Of a stretch of 64,000 bases of DNA, positions 1 through 11,996 are shown piece after piece (position 1 is the first letter of the stretch; each line of letters starts with the position of its first letter). The notes beneath the pieces are model-generated. The model made no database searches and was not told where the DNA came from. It worked only from the letters and a program-made list of their open reading frames with translations. The position numbers were made by a program, and so were the translations under genes. The stretch is from Calcarisporiella thermophila CBS 279.70 (Eukaryota; Calcarisporiellomycota): assembly GCF_041956535.1 (NCBI RefSeq), contig NW_027192198.1:628714-692713 (forward strand), read 5' to 3'.

Positions 1-508
1 AAAATAAATCCGGTATAAGTTTAACATCAACTGACGACGACATGCTGGCGATCTGTCGTTTCCTTTTTTTTTATGCAACCGTCAACGGTTGATCCCAATA
101 TCCAAAAGCCTGCCATATTTAGAAAGCTAATCTCGAGATTGCAAATATGACGAGCTAAAATTTTGAAATATATTGATTTCTCAGTTTGGACTGTAAAAAA
201 GCACCAGTTTAGTTTCGAAAAAGGCTTAAAGACCTACAGTGTTCGCTTCCTATTTCTCTTGACATTTTCATCTAGGAAGACTATAAAATGATTCCTTCCT
301 TTTTCTTTCCCGTTTTTTTCCTTTTGCTTCATTGTCATATGCACTCAGAGCACAAGTAGGATTTTACTTGAACCAAGACAGACATTGATCGAAAGTTACA
401 GAGGCTCCATAAGCCTTTCAATATATTCAATCTACCCCCTATCTTTTCTTTATCTATCTATATACAATAATCTTATTGTAATCTTTGGCTGCATACAAAT
501 ATTCAACG
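1..508. other. 5' flank of the first gene, no gene seen
   Basis: AT-rich DNA without a supportable coding region. It holds a TATAAAAT element at about 282-289, roughly 220 bases before the start codon of the downstream secreted protein. The pyrimidine-rich stretch that follows at about 290-330 resembles a fungal core promoter. The only long open frame here has no protein-like features. Confidence 0.5.
282..289 (+). promoter_or_regulatory. TATA-like element upstream of the acidic beta-helix protein gene
   Basis: A TATAAAAT octamer lies about 220 bases upstream of the predicted start codon at 509 and is followed by a T/C-rich tract. The match is by eye; there is no independent evidence of a transcription start. 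Confidence 0.35.
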
Positions 509-3500
509 ATGGCGTTGAAACCTTGGTTAGTAGCTACATTGATCGTATCGGTGATAAGGCTAGGGGACGCAGCATTCAGTAAGTGGCATTAGATATGAAA
601 TAGGAACATTATTATCCCTAATCTCTCATCTGCTCTTCCAATTCTCTGTAGTTCCATTGCACGGTAACGAGCATTTTACTGCCCAGAAATTGAACCCACG
701 CTCAGACAATGGCCATCAACAAAGCCAAGAGATCTCACCCAACGATGTAATTCGCCCCTCCAACCACCGTGTTCATAATTCAATTGGCCCACGCGATGGT
801 GGATTACTTAACGGTTTGCTCGGAGGCTTGTTAAATGGGAATGACAATAGCCCACAATCAAATCAGTACAGCCTCAAGTCAGGAGAAAACGGTGGGAGAC
901 GTAATGGAGGTTTGCTAAACAACCTTCTGGACGGAGTGCTTGGCGAGATCTTGGGAAGTGATCAGGGCGAAACCTATTCATACAACAAACCCTCACGTCA
1001 TCGCCATAAACACAAGAATAAATCGAAGAAAAAGAAACACCATTCCTCGTCTCACAAGCATAAGAAGCATCACAAAAAGAAGCATGCACACAAGAAGAGA
1101 GATGTCCATTTAAAGAAGCGCGGTGTTGAGGATGGTGATACCTTTGGTGTAATCGAGGACGATTTTAATGAAATGGCTGACGAACTCGAGAAGGTATGTT
1201 TAATATTTTGTGATGAAAAACTATAGGAAAATTCGTTAAAATGGTTATCACATCCGTAGACTATGTATGAATCTTTCGGATTTTCGGTCTCAGATGAAGA
1301 CGACGATGAGGACGACGATGAAGACGACGGTGAGGACGGCGATGACGATGCCGAAGATGACAACACCGATGACGAAGATGATGAAGATAACCAAGAAGAG
1401 GATGAATGTGATGAAGATGAAGATGACGAAGATGACGAGGGTGAAGGTGACGAGGATGAAGGTGACGAGGACGAAGGAGATGAAGGTGACGAGGACGAAG
1501 GAGATGAAGGTGACGAAGAAGATGAGGATGACGAAGGTGATGAGGAGGATGAAGGTGATGAGGAGGATGAGGAGAATGAGGGCGATGAAGGTGATGTGGA
1601 GGATGAGAGTAACGAGGGTGATGAGGCCGACAGTGGAGAAGAAGGCGATGAGGAGGGCGATGAATTAGGTGGTGAGGAAGGTGGTGACGAGGAGGGCGGT
1701 GAAGGCGATGAGGAAAACGACGAGGAAGGAGGCGAGGGAGGCGACGAGGAGGGCGGCGAGGAAGAAGGTGATGAGGGCGGCGAGGAAGGCAGCGAAGACG
1801 GTGATGAAATTGGCGGCGAGGAAGGTGGCGAGGAAGGTGGCGAGGAAGGTGGCGAGGAAGACGGCGAGGAAGGTGGTGAGCTAGGCGGTGAGGAAGGTGG
1901 AGAGGAAGGTGGAGAGGAGGGAAATGAAGAAGGCGACGAGCTAGGCGTGGAGGAGGGTGACGAAGGAAGCGGTGAAGAAGGTGGTGAGATAGGCGGCGAG
2001 GAAGGTGATGAGCTTGGCGGAGAGGAGGGTGATGAAGAGGGTGGTGAGATGGGTGGTGAGGAGGGAGGCGATGAAATAAGTGGAGAGGAGGGTAGTGGGG
2101 AGGAGACCGAGGAAGTGAGTGAGGAGGAAGGTGGGGATATTGGAGAAGAAGATGGGGGAGAAATTGACGGGGAAGAAGGAGAAAATGGAGTGGAGGAAAT
2201 TGGGGGGGAGGAAGGGGAAGAAGAAGGGGAAGAGGAAGGAGGTGGGGAAGGAAGTGAGGAGAGTGGTGAAGAAGGCGAAGAGAGTGAGGAGGAGAGTGGT
2301 CAAGAAATTGGGGAAGAGAGCGGTGAGGAAGAGAGCGATGAAGTTAGCGAGGATGTCGGAGAAGAAAGCGGCGAAGAAAGCGGCGGAGAAGAGTTTGATG
2401 AGAATACTGAGGAAGACGTGGATACAAGCGGCGATGCTGAAGGAGAGCTACAAAACGAGAGTGGAGGGGAAGGGGAAGAATCATCCGAAGGAGAAAGTGG
2501 AGTTGAAGAAGTAAGCAATGAAACCGATGTTGAGGAGGACAGTGAACAGGGAGATGAGGAGGATAGCACCGAATCAGAGAGCAACGAAGAAGAGAGCAAC
2601 GAAGAAGAGAGCAACGAAGAAGAGAACAATGAGGAAAGCAGCGAAGAAGAGGAATCCATCGAAGAGGGAGGAGAGCAAGGTGTAGAAGAGAATAGCGGGG
2701 GAGAGGAGAGTAACGAGGAAGAGGAAACCGTTGAAGAAGGAGTGGAGCAAGGCGTAGAGGAGAATAGCGGAGGAGAGGAGAGTAACGAGGAAGAGGAAAG
2801 CGTTGAGGAAGAAGTGGAGCAAGACATAGAGGAAAATAGCGGGTCAGAAGAAAGCACCGAGGAGAGTAGTGAGGAGGAGAGTAATGAAGAGGAAGAAACT
2901 TTCGAGGAAGATGGTGGCCAGCAAGTAGAAGAGAACAGCGGAGGCGAGGAGAGTAGTGAGACCGAAGGAACTGTTGAAGAAGGAGGGGGAGAAGTGCAAG
3001 AAGTTAGCGAGAGCAGTGGAGAAGTGCAAGATGAGAATGGGGAGTACCAAGAGTGGGAGGAGAATTATGGTGAAGAAGAGACCTATGAAGAAGGAGAAAG
3101 CAGCGATGAATATGAGACTCACGAAGAGAGCCATGAAGAAGGGTACAGCGAAAACAGTGAGGAGAGTGGCAGTAGCGAAGGTATTGACGAGGTGGAAAAT
3201 GGGCAAGAGAGCGTATCACAGTGTAACGATACTAAGATAGCTGCCCAAAAATATCCTTCAAGTAACCGCATCACTCCTGGGTCTACGCTCTCCCGCCCAC
3301 TCAACGTGACCTTCGCATCCGCGAGCTTCCCGAAACCTGTCCGTGAAAATCCAGGCAACATCAATCCACCACTTGAAAATGGTCTCCCACCAATGCCTAC
3401 CTGTGTGGTTCAACAAGTGATGGCCAGCAATGCGCAACCACGCCCTAGTAGCGCTTTTGTTGCAAGAAGTTCTGCAGGATATCTCCAATACGCTGCGTAC

Positions 3501-5311
3501 AACCAAAAGGGAGATCGTCTACTGGACTTTAGCGGTGTCGGATACTATGGCGGTGCAGAAGTCCCTTCCACAATGCCTGTAATTGCAAGACTCACTCCTT
3601 CTGGCGGAGACGACTCTCACTTCATCCAGCAGGCAATTGTTAATGCTTCCCGGGCCCCCGTTGTAAACGGATATCGTGGTGCAGTCCAACTTGAAGCCGG
3701 CACCTTCATTATGCGTAAACCAATACGTATTGCGAACAGTGGCATTGTATTGCAAGGGGTACCCGGAAAAACGCGCGTTCTTGCCAAAGTGGACCCCAGG
3801 GTAAATCAGGAGCTTATCCTCATCAAGGGGCGAGGGCCAAACAAGAAAGATGAATTCGCGCGTCGTAAAGTGGTCGATTCGTACGTCCCAGTTGGATCCT
3901 ATCTACTTACCCTGGAACACGTTGGTGACCTGAAAGTTGGAGATACAATTGTAGTGGGGCGGGTTGGCAACCAGCAGTGGATTAAAGCTCTAGAGATGGA
4001 CGTGAGTAAACTATTGATTTGAATCTATTTTTTAAATATTGATTTCTTCGAAATTAATAGATTTATCCAAATGTCTGGAGATCCTCATCGGATGCCCGCG
4101 CATATAGAAATGTTGTTGCCGTTGACCCCTTGAAGAAAACCATCGTTATCGATAAGTGAGTAGGCTTTTCGATTGAAAAATCAGCTCTAAATAAGCGCTC
4201 GATATTTCTGGAGATACACTCTTCGAATACTAATGTTCTTGTGTATTGTTTTTTTCTATTAGCCCTATGCCCATTTCAATAGACAAGCAATGGGTAAGAA
4301 ATATACATATAAAAATATTTTCGTTGCGATGCTAAATACAACTTTCATATAGGGAGGAGGTTGGGTTGCGAAGTATACTAATAGGCGCATCAAGCATGTA
4401 GGAGTCCAGAACATCCTCTTTGAGTGTCCTTTCAACCGTGGTCGTTCTGTAAAGGATATTAGAGTACCTGAAGTACGCGACGGTGACTACCGCTTTGCAC
4501 CCGAAATGTTACAGAATTTCGTATTTACTGTGGATGGCGCCGAGCATTCTTGGGTGCGAAATGTAGTTGGCGAATATTTCCACAACTTCATCCATGTAGC
4601 AGAAGGCAGCAAATCAGTCACAGTCGATGTAAGTATATTGTGAATATCTTGTGTTCGTTATGGCTCATTCTCAATTTTCTTTTTCTTTTATCTTTGGTAG
4701 AATTGCGATCATCGCTATCCGGTTAAATTCTTGAGCGGCCATAATTCGTTTAAGGTTGGTGGACAACTCGTGTTGGTGAAAAATTCCAGAAGCGAGTCCA
4801 ACTTCCACAATTTCCTTGTATCTGGCTATGTTATGGGACCCAATGTTTTCACCAACTGCACTGTCTACAATACCCCTACGGATCACGAGAGCAATATGGG
4901 ACCGCATATGCACTTTTCAACAGGTGTATTGATGGAGAGTAAGTGGAGAGAGTACAATAGTGAAGTACCAGGATATCGATTGATTTTCTTTCTATTTTGC
5001 AAATAGATATCAAGACGGATGGCAATATCGAGATGATGGAGGCAGCAGCGTTTGGCTCCGGCCACGGTTGGCAAGCAGGCAACTCTGTTATCTGGAATAG
5101 CGAAGCTAACAAGGTTCTAGTGCAATCTCCACCGACATCAGCCAACTTTGAAATCGGTACAATTGTGAAGGCGGGGAACTCCAAAATTAGGAGTAAAGCA
5201 CATGTTGATGTTGGTATTGTTGAAATGCGTGGGGTCCATGTCCAACCATGGAGTTTGTATAATGCTCAAATGGCTGATAAGCAGTTAAGAGCGGGATTAT
5301 GTAAGATATAA
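509..5311 (+). CDS. Secreted polycationic/polyanionic protein with C-terminal beta-helix domain
   Basis: Eight exons: 509-578, 652-1193, 1260-4001, 4061-4155, 4263-4293, 4353-4628, 4701-4938, 5007-5311, giving 1432 residues with all junctions GT-AG and in frame. Residues 1-22 are a clear signal peptide (hydrophobic core LVATLIVSVI, likely cut after GDAA). Residues ~74-126 carry two Gly-Leu-Leu-Asn rich blocks. Residues ~136-180 are almost entirely Lys/His/Arg and contain two KKR sites that suit a Kex2-type protease. Residues ~206-862 are Glu/Asp/Gly/Ser repeats without a single Lys or Arg. The last ~550 residues begin with a DFSGVGYYGG segment and a GDDSHFIQQAI motif, and resemble right-handed parallel beta-helix proteins of the pectate-lyase fold. 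The role is unknown; the protein is presumably exported to the cell surface or matrix. I recognise the fold, not the family. Confidence 0.85.
1290..3220 (+). repeat. Polypurine, acidic-codon repeat tract within exon 3
   Basis: About 1.9 kb in which the + strand is overwhelmingly purine, built from GAG/GAA/GAT/GAC/GGT/GGC/AGC codons. Several nested periodicities are visible: a GDEDEGDE-type unit near 1440-1520, GGEEGGEE units near 1810-1930, three 15-bp SNEEE units from about 2577, and a 72-bp (24-residue) unit starting EQGV/EQDI at 2673, 2745 and 2817. The opposite strand and the other + frames stay open by composition, which produces long spurious ORFs. Confidence 0.85.
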
Positions 5312-5954
5312 AGCCGGAGCCATTGTGTTATATGTAAAAGGAAATTCGTTTTTCCCGTTTAAAATAATTTCACGTAAATTATTACTTCTAACTATAATAG
5401 GTTGTCTATCTATTTTTTTGTCTATCTATTTTTTCTTTTTTTTTTGTTTACTATATCCATTATACTTTCCTTATAATGTTATTAAGTCTACATCTGTTGT
5501 CATTCAATGCAGTAGTCATTTAATTATTCCTTACTATGTTTATTTTTGGGATCTTATTTCTCCTCGTGAATGTCTGCAATAAATTTGTAAAAAAAATCCT
5601 TAATCAGCCAGGGTTTTGTTAAACAGAATAGACCCTTCCCCACAAAAGATGCATTTTGTTTTATTCATTGCTAAAGGCTTAAGAAAATCCGATAAAGTTT
5701 CCTTGCGTTTTCATTTTTACATTACTCATGACAAAGTGTTTTTCTTGATTTATCCACGGTGTATCGATTCAACTGGGCGTATCTCCTGTTTGATTTGATA
5801 CAAATTAGCTCGGCCATCGAAAAATTATTCGGGGCTTATCTTAAATGCAACGAGGCTTATTTGGTGGCCACATAACTCTGACTTATAACCCCCCAGATTA
5901 CCCCTCCTCATTGCTTTGTGATCGTTATCTCTCACCTTGTCTTCAAATCTCAGC
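5312..5954. other. Intergenic, no gene seen
   Basis: AT-rich spacer between the beta-helix protein gene and the acyl-CoA synthetase gene. It contains T-rich tracts and an AATAAA-like sequence near 5578. The short open frames show no protein features. Confidence 0.5.
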
Positions 5955-8381
5955 ATGGGATTAAGTAAATGTCATCTTTCATCAATTTAGACATCACGCT
6001 ACTAAAACTCAATCTTTGTGTTTGAATTCAAAAATTATATTTTCCATCTAGATAATATAGTTGCTGGAGCAGTAGTTGCTGCAGCGGCTGCTATGTATGC
6101 CGACAGCAAATTCTTCTTAAGGGAAGATTTGAAACATATATCTACTATTATTGGCGTACCGAAGCAGTGAGTCTCTATACCTAATGGCTCCGAATATGCC
6201 TGGCTAATGTTTTAACTCTAATATCAGTATAGAAAAAATGAATAAAGAAGGCAAGATGAACATATCCAACCTGTTTATCGATAGAGCACGAGATAACATG
6301 AATAAGCCGTATCTTTTTTTCGAGGACCAGATACTGACTTATGGGGAAATTGACAAAAGTAGAATTTAAACGTTCTATTATATGCTTATAAGGGCACTTA
6401 GCTTTGAGTCAAATAATTAGGATCCAATCAGTTGGGACATTTCTTGTTGTCAAGAGGCGTGAAGCGAAATGGTAGGTTACTCTCTTTTCTCGAAAGTAGC
6501 TAATTTCTTTCTTGGCTCAATGATTGCAATTATTTTTCGATATTAGATATCGTTGCTATATTTCTGCAAAATAGCCCAGAGTTTATCATATCTTGGATAG
6601 CCATCAATAAAATTGGAGCAGTAGCCGCATTCATAAACAACCAACTTACTTCCTCTCCTTTAATTCACTGTTTACGCGTGTCTAACGCTCGCGTTCTTCT
6701 AATTGACCCAGAGATTAGTGGAGGTGTGCTTGATCAATTGGCAGTGATTAGAGAGCTGGGTATGGAGATATGGTCAATTGGAGAGCAGGAGCTAGGATTT
6801 TGTGGTGCCGTGAACAGAACTCTGCTAGCAACATTTAGTGAAGAGACGACGCCAGAAGAATTGCGAATGCATGCGAAACCCCTGGACAAGGCGATACTAA
6901 TATATACAAGCGGAACGACTGGATTTCCTAAAGTTTGTCTCTCGATTTAGTTACTTTACATTCATCTGAAGACAAGTATGCTCAATATTGTTGCTATTTG
7001 ATAGCCGGCTGTCAACTATTTCTCTCGTATACAGTGTAGGTGGATCTCAACTCATACTTGTGTAACGTTCGTATTGTTCTGATATACCTCTGTAATATAG
7101 TGACCACCTACGTCTGGACTAAACTCTACGGTCTCAGTCCATCGGATCGAGTTTACTGCTGTTTGCCTCTCTATCATAGTTCAGCAGGCAAATATCAATT
7201 TATATTCCGATGGTAGATTATACTATACGCCTAATAGTTAAATTAATACGAATTAGCGATACTTGGTGCAGCAACTTCCTGGCTCTCCGGCTCTAGCTTC
7301 GTACTTGCCAAACGATTTTCTGCTAGGAATTTCTGGAACGACATCCGAAAGCACGATGCAACAGTGATAATGTATATTGGAGAGATTTTGCGATATGTCC
7401 TCGCTCAGCCCCCTTCGCCTCTGGACCGTGCGCATAGAGTTCGGCTGGCGTATGGAAATGGCCTTCAGGCAGGAGTTTGGAAAAAGTTGCGACAACGTTA
7501 TGGAGTCCCAGTGATAGGTGAATTCTTCACCTCTACCGAAGGTGTGTCAGCACTTTTTAATACAAATAGAGGCGAAATTGGCATTGGGGCAGCTGGGCAC
7601 CGTGGATTGCTGATGCAGTATATGCCACCCAGGGCCTATATAATTAAATTGGATCCGGAAACAGAGGAGCCGCTCAGAGATAAACAAGGGCTATGTGTAG
7701 TGGCAGAAACAGGAGAGACTGGAGAATTGGTAGTGGAGATAATTGAAAATCAATTCAATCGTTTTGCTGGATACTATAATAACAAGGAAGAAACTAATAA
7801 GAAGCTAGTACAAAACGTGAGAAAAAAGGGTGATCGGTAAACATACATTTTATTTTTCTAATCGATTAAAGCCCCATTGTAAGTCCTGACCTTTCTATAG
7901 TTTTTTCCGGTTTGGTGATCTTATGAAAAAGGACAAGGATGGATTTTACTGGTTTGTTGATCGTATTGGGGACACGTATCGCTGGAAGTCTGAAAACGTT
8001 AGCACTGCAGAAGTTGCCTCTATCGTATCAGAATATCCTGGTATAGATGACCTCATTATTTGTGGAGTGAAGGTTCCGGGCCATGAGGGCCGGGCAGGAC
8101 TAGCCGGAATCGTGCCTGGGCCTAATTTCGATATAAAAGGACTCGCCCCATTCCTCAAAGCTAAATTGCAATCATATGCAATACCGGTGTTCGTACGCAT
8201 TGTAGAGAGCTTAGAATTGACAGGCACCTATAAACTTAAGAAGCTCGAACTGCAGCGGATCGGCATTACCCCTCAAACGGCGGGTAAGGACGATCATATT
8301 TATTGGCTGTGCCAGGGAGAATACCGGCCTTTTGGAAAAGTTGAATATGAACGCTTAATAGGTGGAAATGTTAAACTCTAA
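5955..8381 (+). CDS. FAT1: Very-long-chain acyl-CoA synthetase / fatty-acid transport protein (FATP, Fat1-like)
   Basis: Nine exons: 5955-5964, 6052-6166, 6228-6358, 6421-6471, 6547-6932, 7005-7035, 7101-7187, 7257-7836, 7901-8381, giving 623 residues, the usual FATP length. An Ala-rich hydrophobic N-terminus is followed by the AMP-binding P-loop YTSGTTGFPK. Next come the PLYHSSA segment, GEFFTSTEG, and the FATP/VLACS signature FRFGDLMKKDKDGFYWFVDR..GDTYRWKSENVST. The enzyme would activate long and very long fatty acids to CoA thioesters and may couple this to uptake. The C-terminus ends VKL, close to a PTS1 tripeptide, so peroxisomal targeting is possible. One intron (7188-7256) has a GC donor; the FATP motif stays intact only if it is removed. 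The first coding exon is just 10 nt, so the start is the weakest part of the model. Confidence 0.88.
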
Positions 8382-8778
8382 TTTATTTGTCCTAGCGACA
8401 TTCTTTATTTGTACTCTATACTACCATCGATAAATATTAACCAAGATCCTATTAGAATACTATATCTATTTAAGTTTTGGAATAAACTATTGATAGAAGT
8501 CGAGATAACGAAGTTGAGAAAAAAAAAAGATGTCGGCACCTACCTTCTATTTAGGCAGCTGCATTCGACCATTTAACAGTCCCAGTGATTGAATAGAAGG
8601 CCTTACAATTGCTGGGGCTGTTGCTTCGTGCTTAATTTTCATGTTCAATTTCAAAATATCGAAAAAGCAAAATTGTAGATGCTGGCGGGTAACAATTCAG
8701 TGCCTTGAATTCTTGAGACATATTTCGAAAAACAGGTATGGAAGCAGCTAAAATAAGTTTTTGGAGGGAATGGATTTG
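8382..8778. other. Convergent intergenic spacer
   Basis: AT-rich 3' flanks of two convergent genes (acyl-CoA synthetase on +, WD40 protein on -). Includes an A-rich run near 8519-8529. No coding potential seen. Confidence 0.4.
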
Positions 8779-10373
8779 TCATCGGTTCATATTTAAACCA
8801 AACAATAAATCTATCCGGAATAGCAATTTATTAGAGAGGAAAAAATCATGTGTTATTTCCCTTCTGTCTATATGGATTATGTCGGGATGACGAGCTGTCA
8901 AACTTCTGATAAATAAAGAGAGATTCGTATTGTAAGTAAAATAAATGAGGGGACTCTTAGTATCCATGCTTACTTTGAAAACATGAGATCGGCCACTGTG
9001 GTCACCCAGTGACGTTGATGGTATCGACGTGGTAGAGGGTAGTGGAGGGGATGTTGTCCAGAGACATAATTTGGCGTCTTCTGCCCCGGAGATTAAGAAG
9101 TTACTCTGTATGAATTATGAAAAAATTAAAGTAAATACGGGAAAAAAATGATGGATAATTTATATGTAATATTACGGATGGACTCCAGTGTATGCTCCGA
9201 ACAACTTCGCTATGTCCTCCAGCCAATACTTGGCATAGCTGAAGCTCTCCAACATTGACATGCAGCATATTGATATCCCCCCTAAGTAAAGGGCTTAGTC
9301 TCTCGATTAACATATCTAACTAATACAGTGACACCTACTGATTTGAACCACCGAGTAAATATAGACGCTGACCAGAATTGTCGTAGTGGCAGTCGATTAC
9401 ATAGTCTAGTTGCATAACGCCTGGCGAGGATGTTTTTCGCACATCGCCGAAATCAAAAATGCACTCAGACTAGAAAATGAAGATAAAGTCAGCACAAACT
9501 GGTTAGAAATCGATCCTAGTGAAAATTAACTAACTGTCTCTGCATGCCATAGGGAGAGTGTTTCGATATGTGTCAGACAGTATACGTATTCACTATTGGG
9601 ACCGAAAAAGTTTGCACGATGAACTGATGAGCCAGAGTTAATCACCGCAGTGACTGCCTCATCTTCATCGAACTGTGTGACATCGTATAGAGAAACAAGA
9701 CCATCCGTTGAACCCGTCAGGAGCTGCATAGGATTAGTTGGGTGGAAGTGGAGGAGAGTTATATCGTCGCAATGGGTTTCTACAAACTGGGACATAAACT
9801 GGCTATTTCGAGCATCCCTGTTGAATACGAACGAGTGTAAAAAACCATATAAAACTCAAAATACTAGGAGGTTCATTTACCAGAAGAGCACTTTAGCATC
9901 TTCTTCGACTAGTTCTGTACCCGCTGCTAGGAGAGTTTCGGAACTATTGACATCAATGCAGAGGATGGGCTCACGTTGAGGAGCTATTGGAGGGGATAGG
10001 TTAGGCCATTCGCGCCCTTCAATCAATCTTTATCTCGCGATATGTAACGCATACCTTGGAAGAGTTGCGCAGGAGTAGTACATTCTGTTCTCAGATCCCA
10101 CATGGCCACCGTTCCATCCTTCGAACCAGAAAGCAAAAACTGGTCTTTATACACTCGTATCTGGCTGACATTGTCTTTGTGGAAATCAAGAGTACGCACG
10201 ATACTCAATTTTTCGGGATTGTAGAGTTTAATTTGGTGGTTGCTAGCTGATACAATAGCATTTCCGGCGCCGAATGTCACATCGAAAATATAGGTGTCTC
10301 CAAGAGAGAATAGGGTTGAGTGGTGGAGATAGTGGGGTGGAATTAATGTCGGCGCCTGTCCAAGTATCGTCAT
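8779..10373 (-). CDS. WD40-repeat protein, WDR89-like
   Basis: Six exons on the minus strand: 10055-10373, 9881-9983, 9535-9817, 9339-9469, 9176-9281, 8779-9105, giving 316 residues. WD blades are visible: LLSGSKDGTVAMWDL, then HCDDITLLHFHPTNPMQLLTG and TDGLVSLYDV, typical of WDR89, then HSEVVRSIHWSP followed by FLISGAEDAKLCLW. WDR89 proteins are poorly characterised beta-propellers, so no precise function is claimed. The 3' end is uncertain. After the last clear blade a good donor (GTAAGC, 8973) may start another intron; the frame read straight on to 8779 gives an unconvincing tail of about 64 residues. The first five junctions are well supported by frame and motif continuity. Confidence 0.8.
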
Positions 10374-10654
10374 ATTTGTCGAAGCATTATGAATTAGGTT
10401 GTCAATCCCTTATAGCTTATTCTTGTTTAGTTGTGGCTTGCGAAGTAATACCGGCACCTGATTCATTTTGCTCTAATATAGTGATCAAATTCACGGATTT
10501 TTCTTGGTATATTTTTTCTAGTTCTACACCATTTTTCACTTTTTTTATACATTTATTATCTTTAACCAAGTTAGCACATATTCTACGCTTTTTCTGATTT
10601 GTACTTAATTACTTCTTCGATTGAGACCAGCGACTCCCATTTCTATTTATAATA

Positions 10655-11830
10655 ATGTCATTTAACGATCTAGAGCGTGGCCTAGGATCTGGGCCAAATC
10701 GTGACGGTGGTCGCCAAATTGGCGTTTCTGCCCTTATAGGTACACATCCATTTTTCTGAACTATCGAGGAGCTTAGACATGCTCTGTTAATTTGAAGATT
10801 AGAAATTGTGCTAATACACGAATTCTTTCTAAATAATTCTCCGGCTGTATTTTTATAGATGATGATGACAAAGAATACAGACTTTTGAGTCGCCGCATAT
10901 CACAACAGGTCATTAACATCAATGGCAATGTTGCCTCTATTAATCGTTTAATCGGATACCTTGGAACTCGTAAAGACACTGAAGACACAAGGACGAAACT
11001 GTAATCATAAAAGAGCCCCTCCATTTTATCTCCTATTGAATACTGATGAATATTCGTTCATAACAGACACGATTTAACTGAAGCGACACGAGATTTAATT
11101 AAGACTACAACCGAGTCGTTAAAAACACTTACGCATTTTCCCTGCAATGATGCTAATAAAACGGTAAAATTAAAATTTATATCTCTATACGCACTCCCTA
11201 TTCATCCTCTACTCTTTCTTAGCGCCAGCGCAAGTTAGAGCAACAGAAGCTCTCTAAGGAGTTCCAGAGTGTAATGCAAGAATTCCAACGCGCACAGCGT
11301 GTGTCAGCTGAAAAACAGCGCGAATCTGTCGATCGGGCTAAAGCTCTTAATATTCGCAACGATGCGTATCTGGATGATGAAGATATAAGTCCTGAAGAGC
11401 AACCATTAATGGGTGGAGATGCTCAGCGTCAAATGCAGTTACAGGCGCTTGACAACGAAGTCGAATATAACGAGTCATTAATAGCGGAACGAGAAACGGA
11501 AATTCGTGAGATTGAGCAAGGAATCACTGAGCTGAATGAGATATTTAGAGACCTGGGAACTCTAGTGAACGAGCAACAATCAATGCTAGGTAACCTCTCA
11601 AATACTTGTATATTGCATTTATATATATATAATAGTATTATCCATAAATATTTTTAGACAACATTGAAAGCAATGTACAAAATATCTCCGTCAATGTTCG
11701 CTCTGCGGCCGATGAGCTAGGTCACGCCAGTAGATATCAACGAAGGGCTCGTAACCGCATGTGCTGTATTCTACTCATATTAGTCGTCATTGCATGCATT
11801 GTCAGCTTGGGTGTACTTGCTGGAAAATAA
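10655..11830 (+). CDS. PEP12: Endosomal/vacuolar syntaxin (Pep12/syntaxin-7-type Qa-SNARE)
   Basis: Five exons: 10655-10739, 10859-11000, 11067-11163, 11223-11589, 11658-11830, giving 287 residues. The N-terminal part is helical (RRISQQVININGNVASINRL), as in Habc domains. An acidic EEQPLMGG linker precedes the SNARE helix, with ITELNEIFRDLGTLVNEQQ providing the central glutamine layer. The protein ends in a basic RARNR stop, a Cys pair and a ~20-residue hydrophobic tail anchor (ILLILVVIACIVSLGVLAG). This is the standard architecture of a tail-anchored Qa-SNARE for fusion at endosomes or vacuole. Assignment to the Pep12/syntaxin-7/12 branch rests on the linker and SNARE sequence; another late Qa-SNARE is possible. 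Confidence 0.88.
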
Positions 11831-11996
11831 TGCTGATGAGATGATTGAATCGCTCAACCTTTATGTTTTACACCTTGTTCTCTCCGCTTGTTTCCCGTCT
11901 CCGAAACTAGATGTGCGTTTTTCTTCTTTTCTTTAAATAATAAAATGTATTCCCCCCTTCCCTCCCCTCCCCCCTTTTTCCATCTCTTACTCTCTA

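Noticed and set aside
1267-1884. Met/Lys/Arg/Thr-rich ORFs in another + frame across the acidic repeat
   Set aside because: A frame-shifted reading of the GAx repeat; composition artefact of the real exon.
2300-2857. 185-codon Ser/Pro-rich ORF antisense to the acidic repeat, and similar frames at 1070-1366 and 1941-2303
   Set aside because: They mirror the Glu/Asp/Gly codons on the other strand. Low-complexity composition keeps the frame open, and there is no start context or splice logic.
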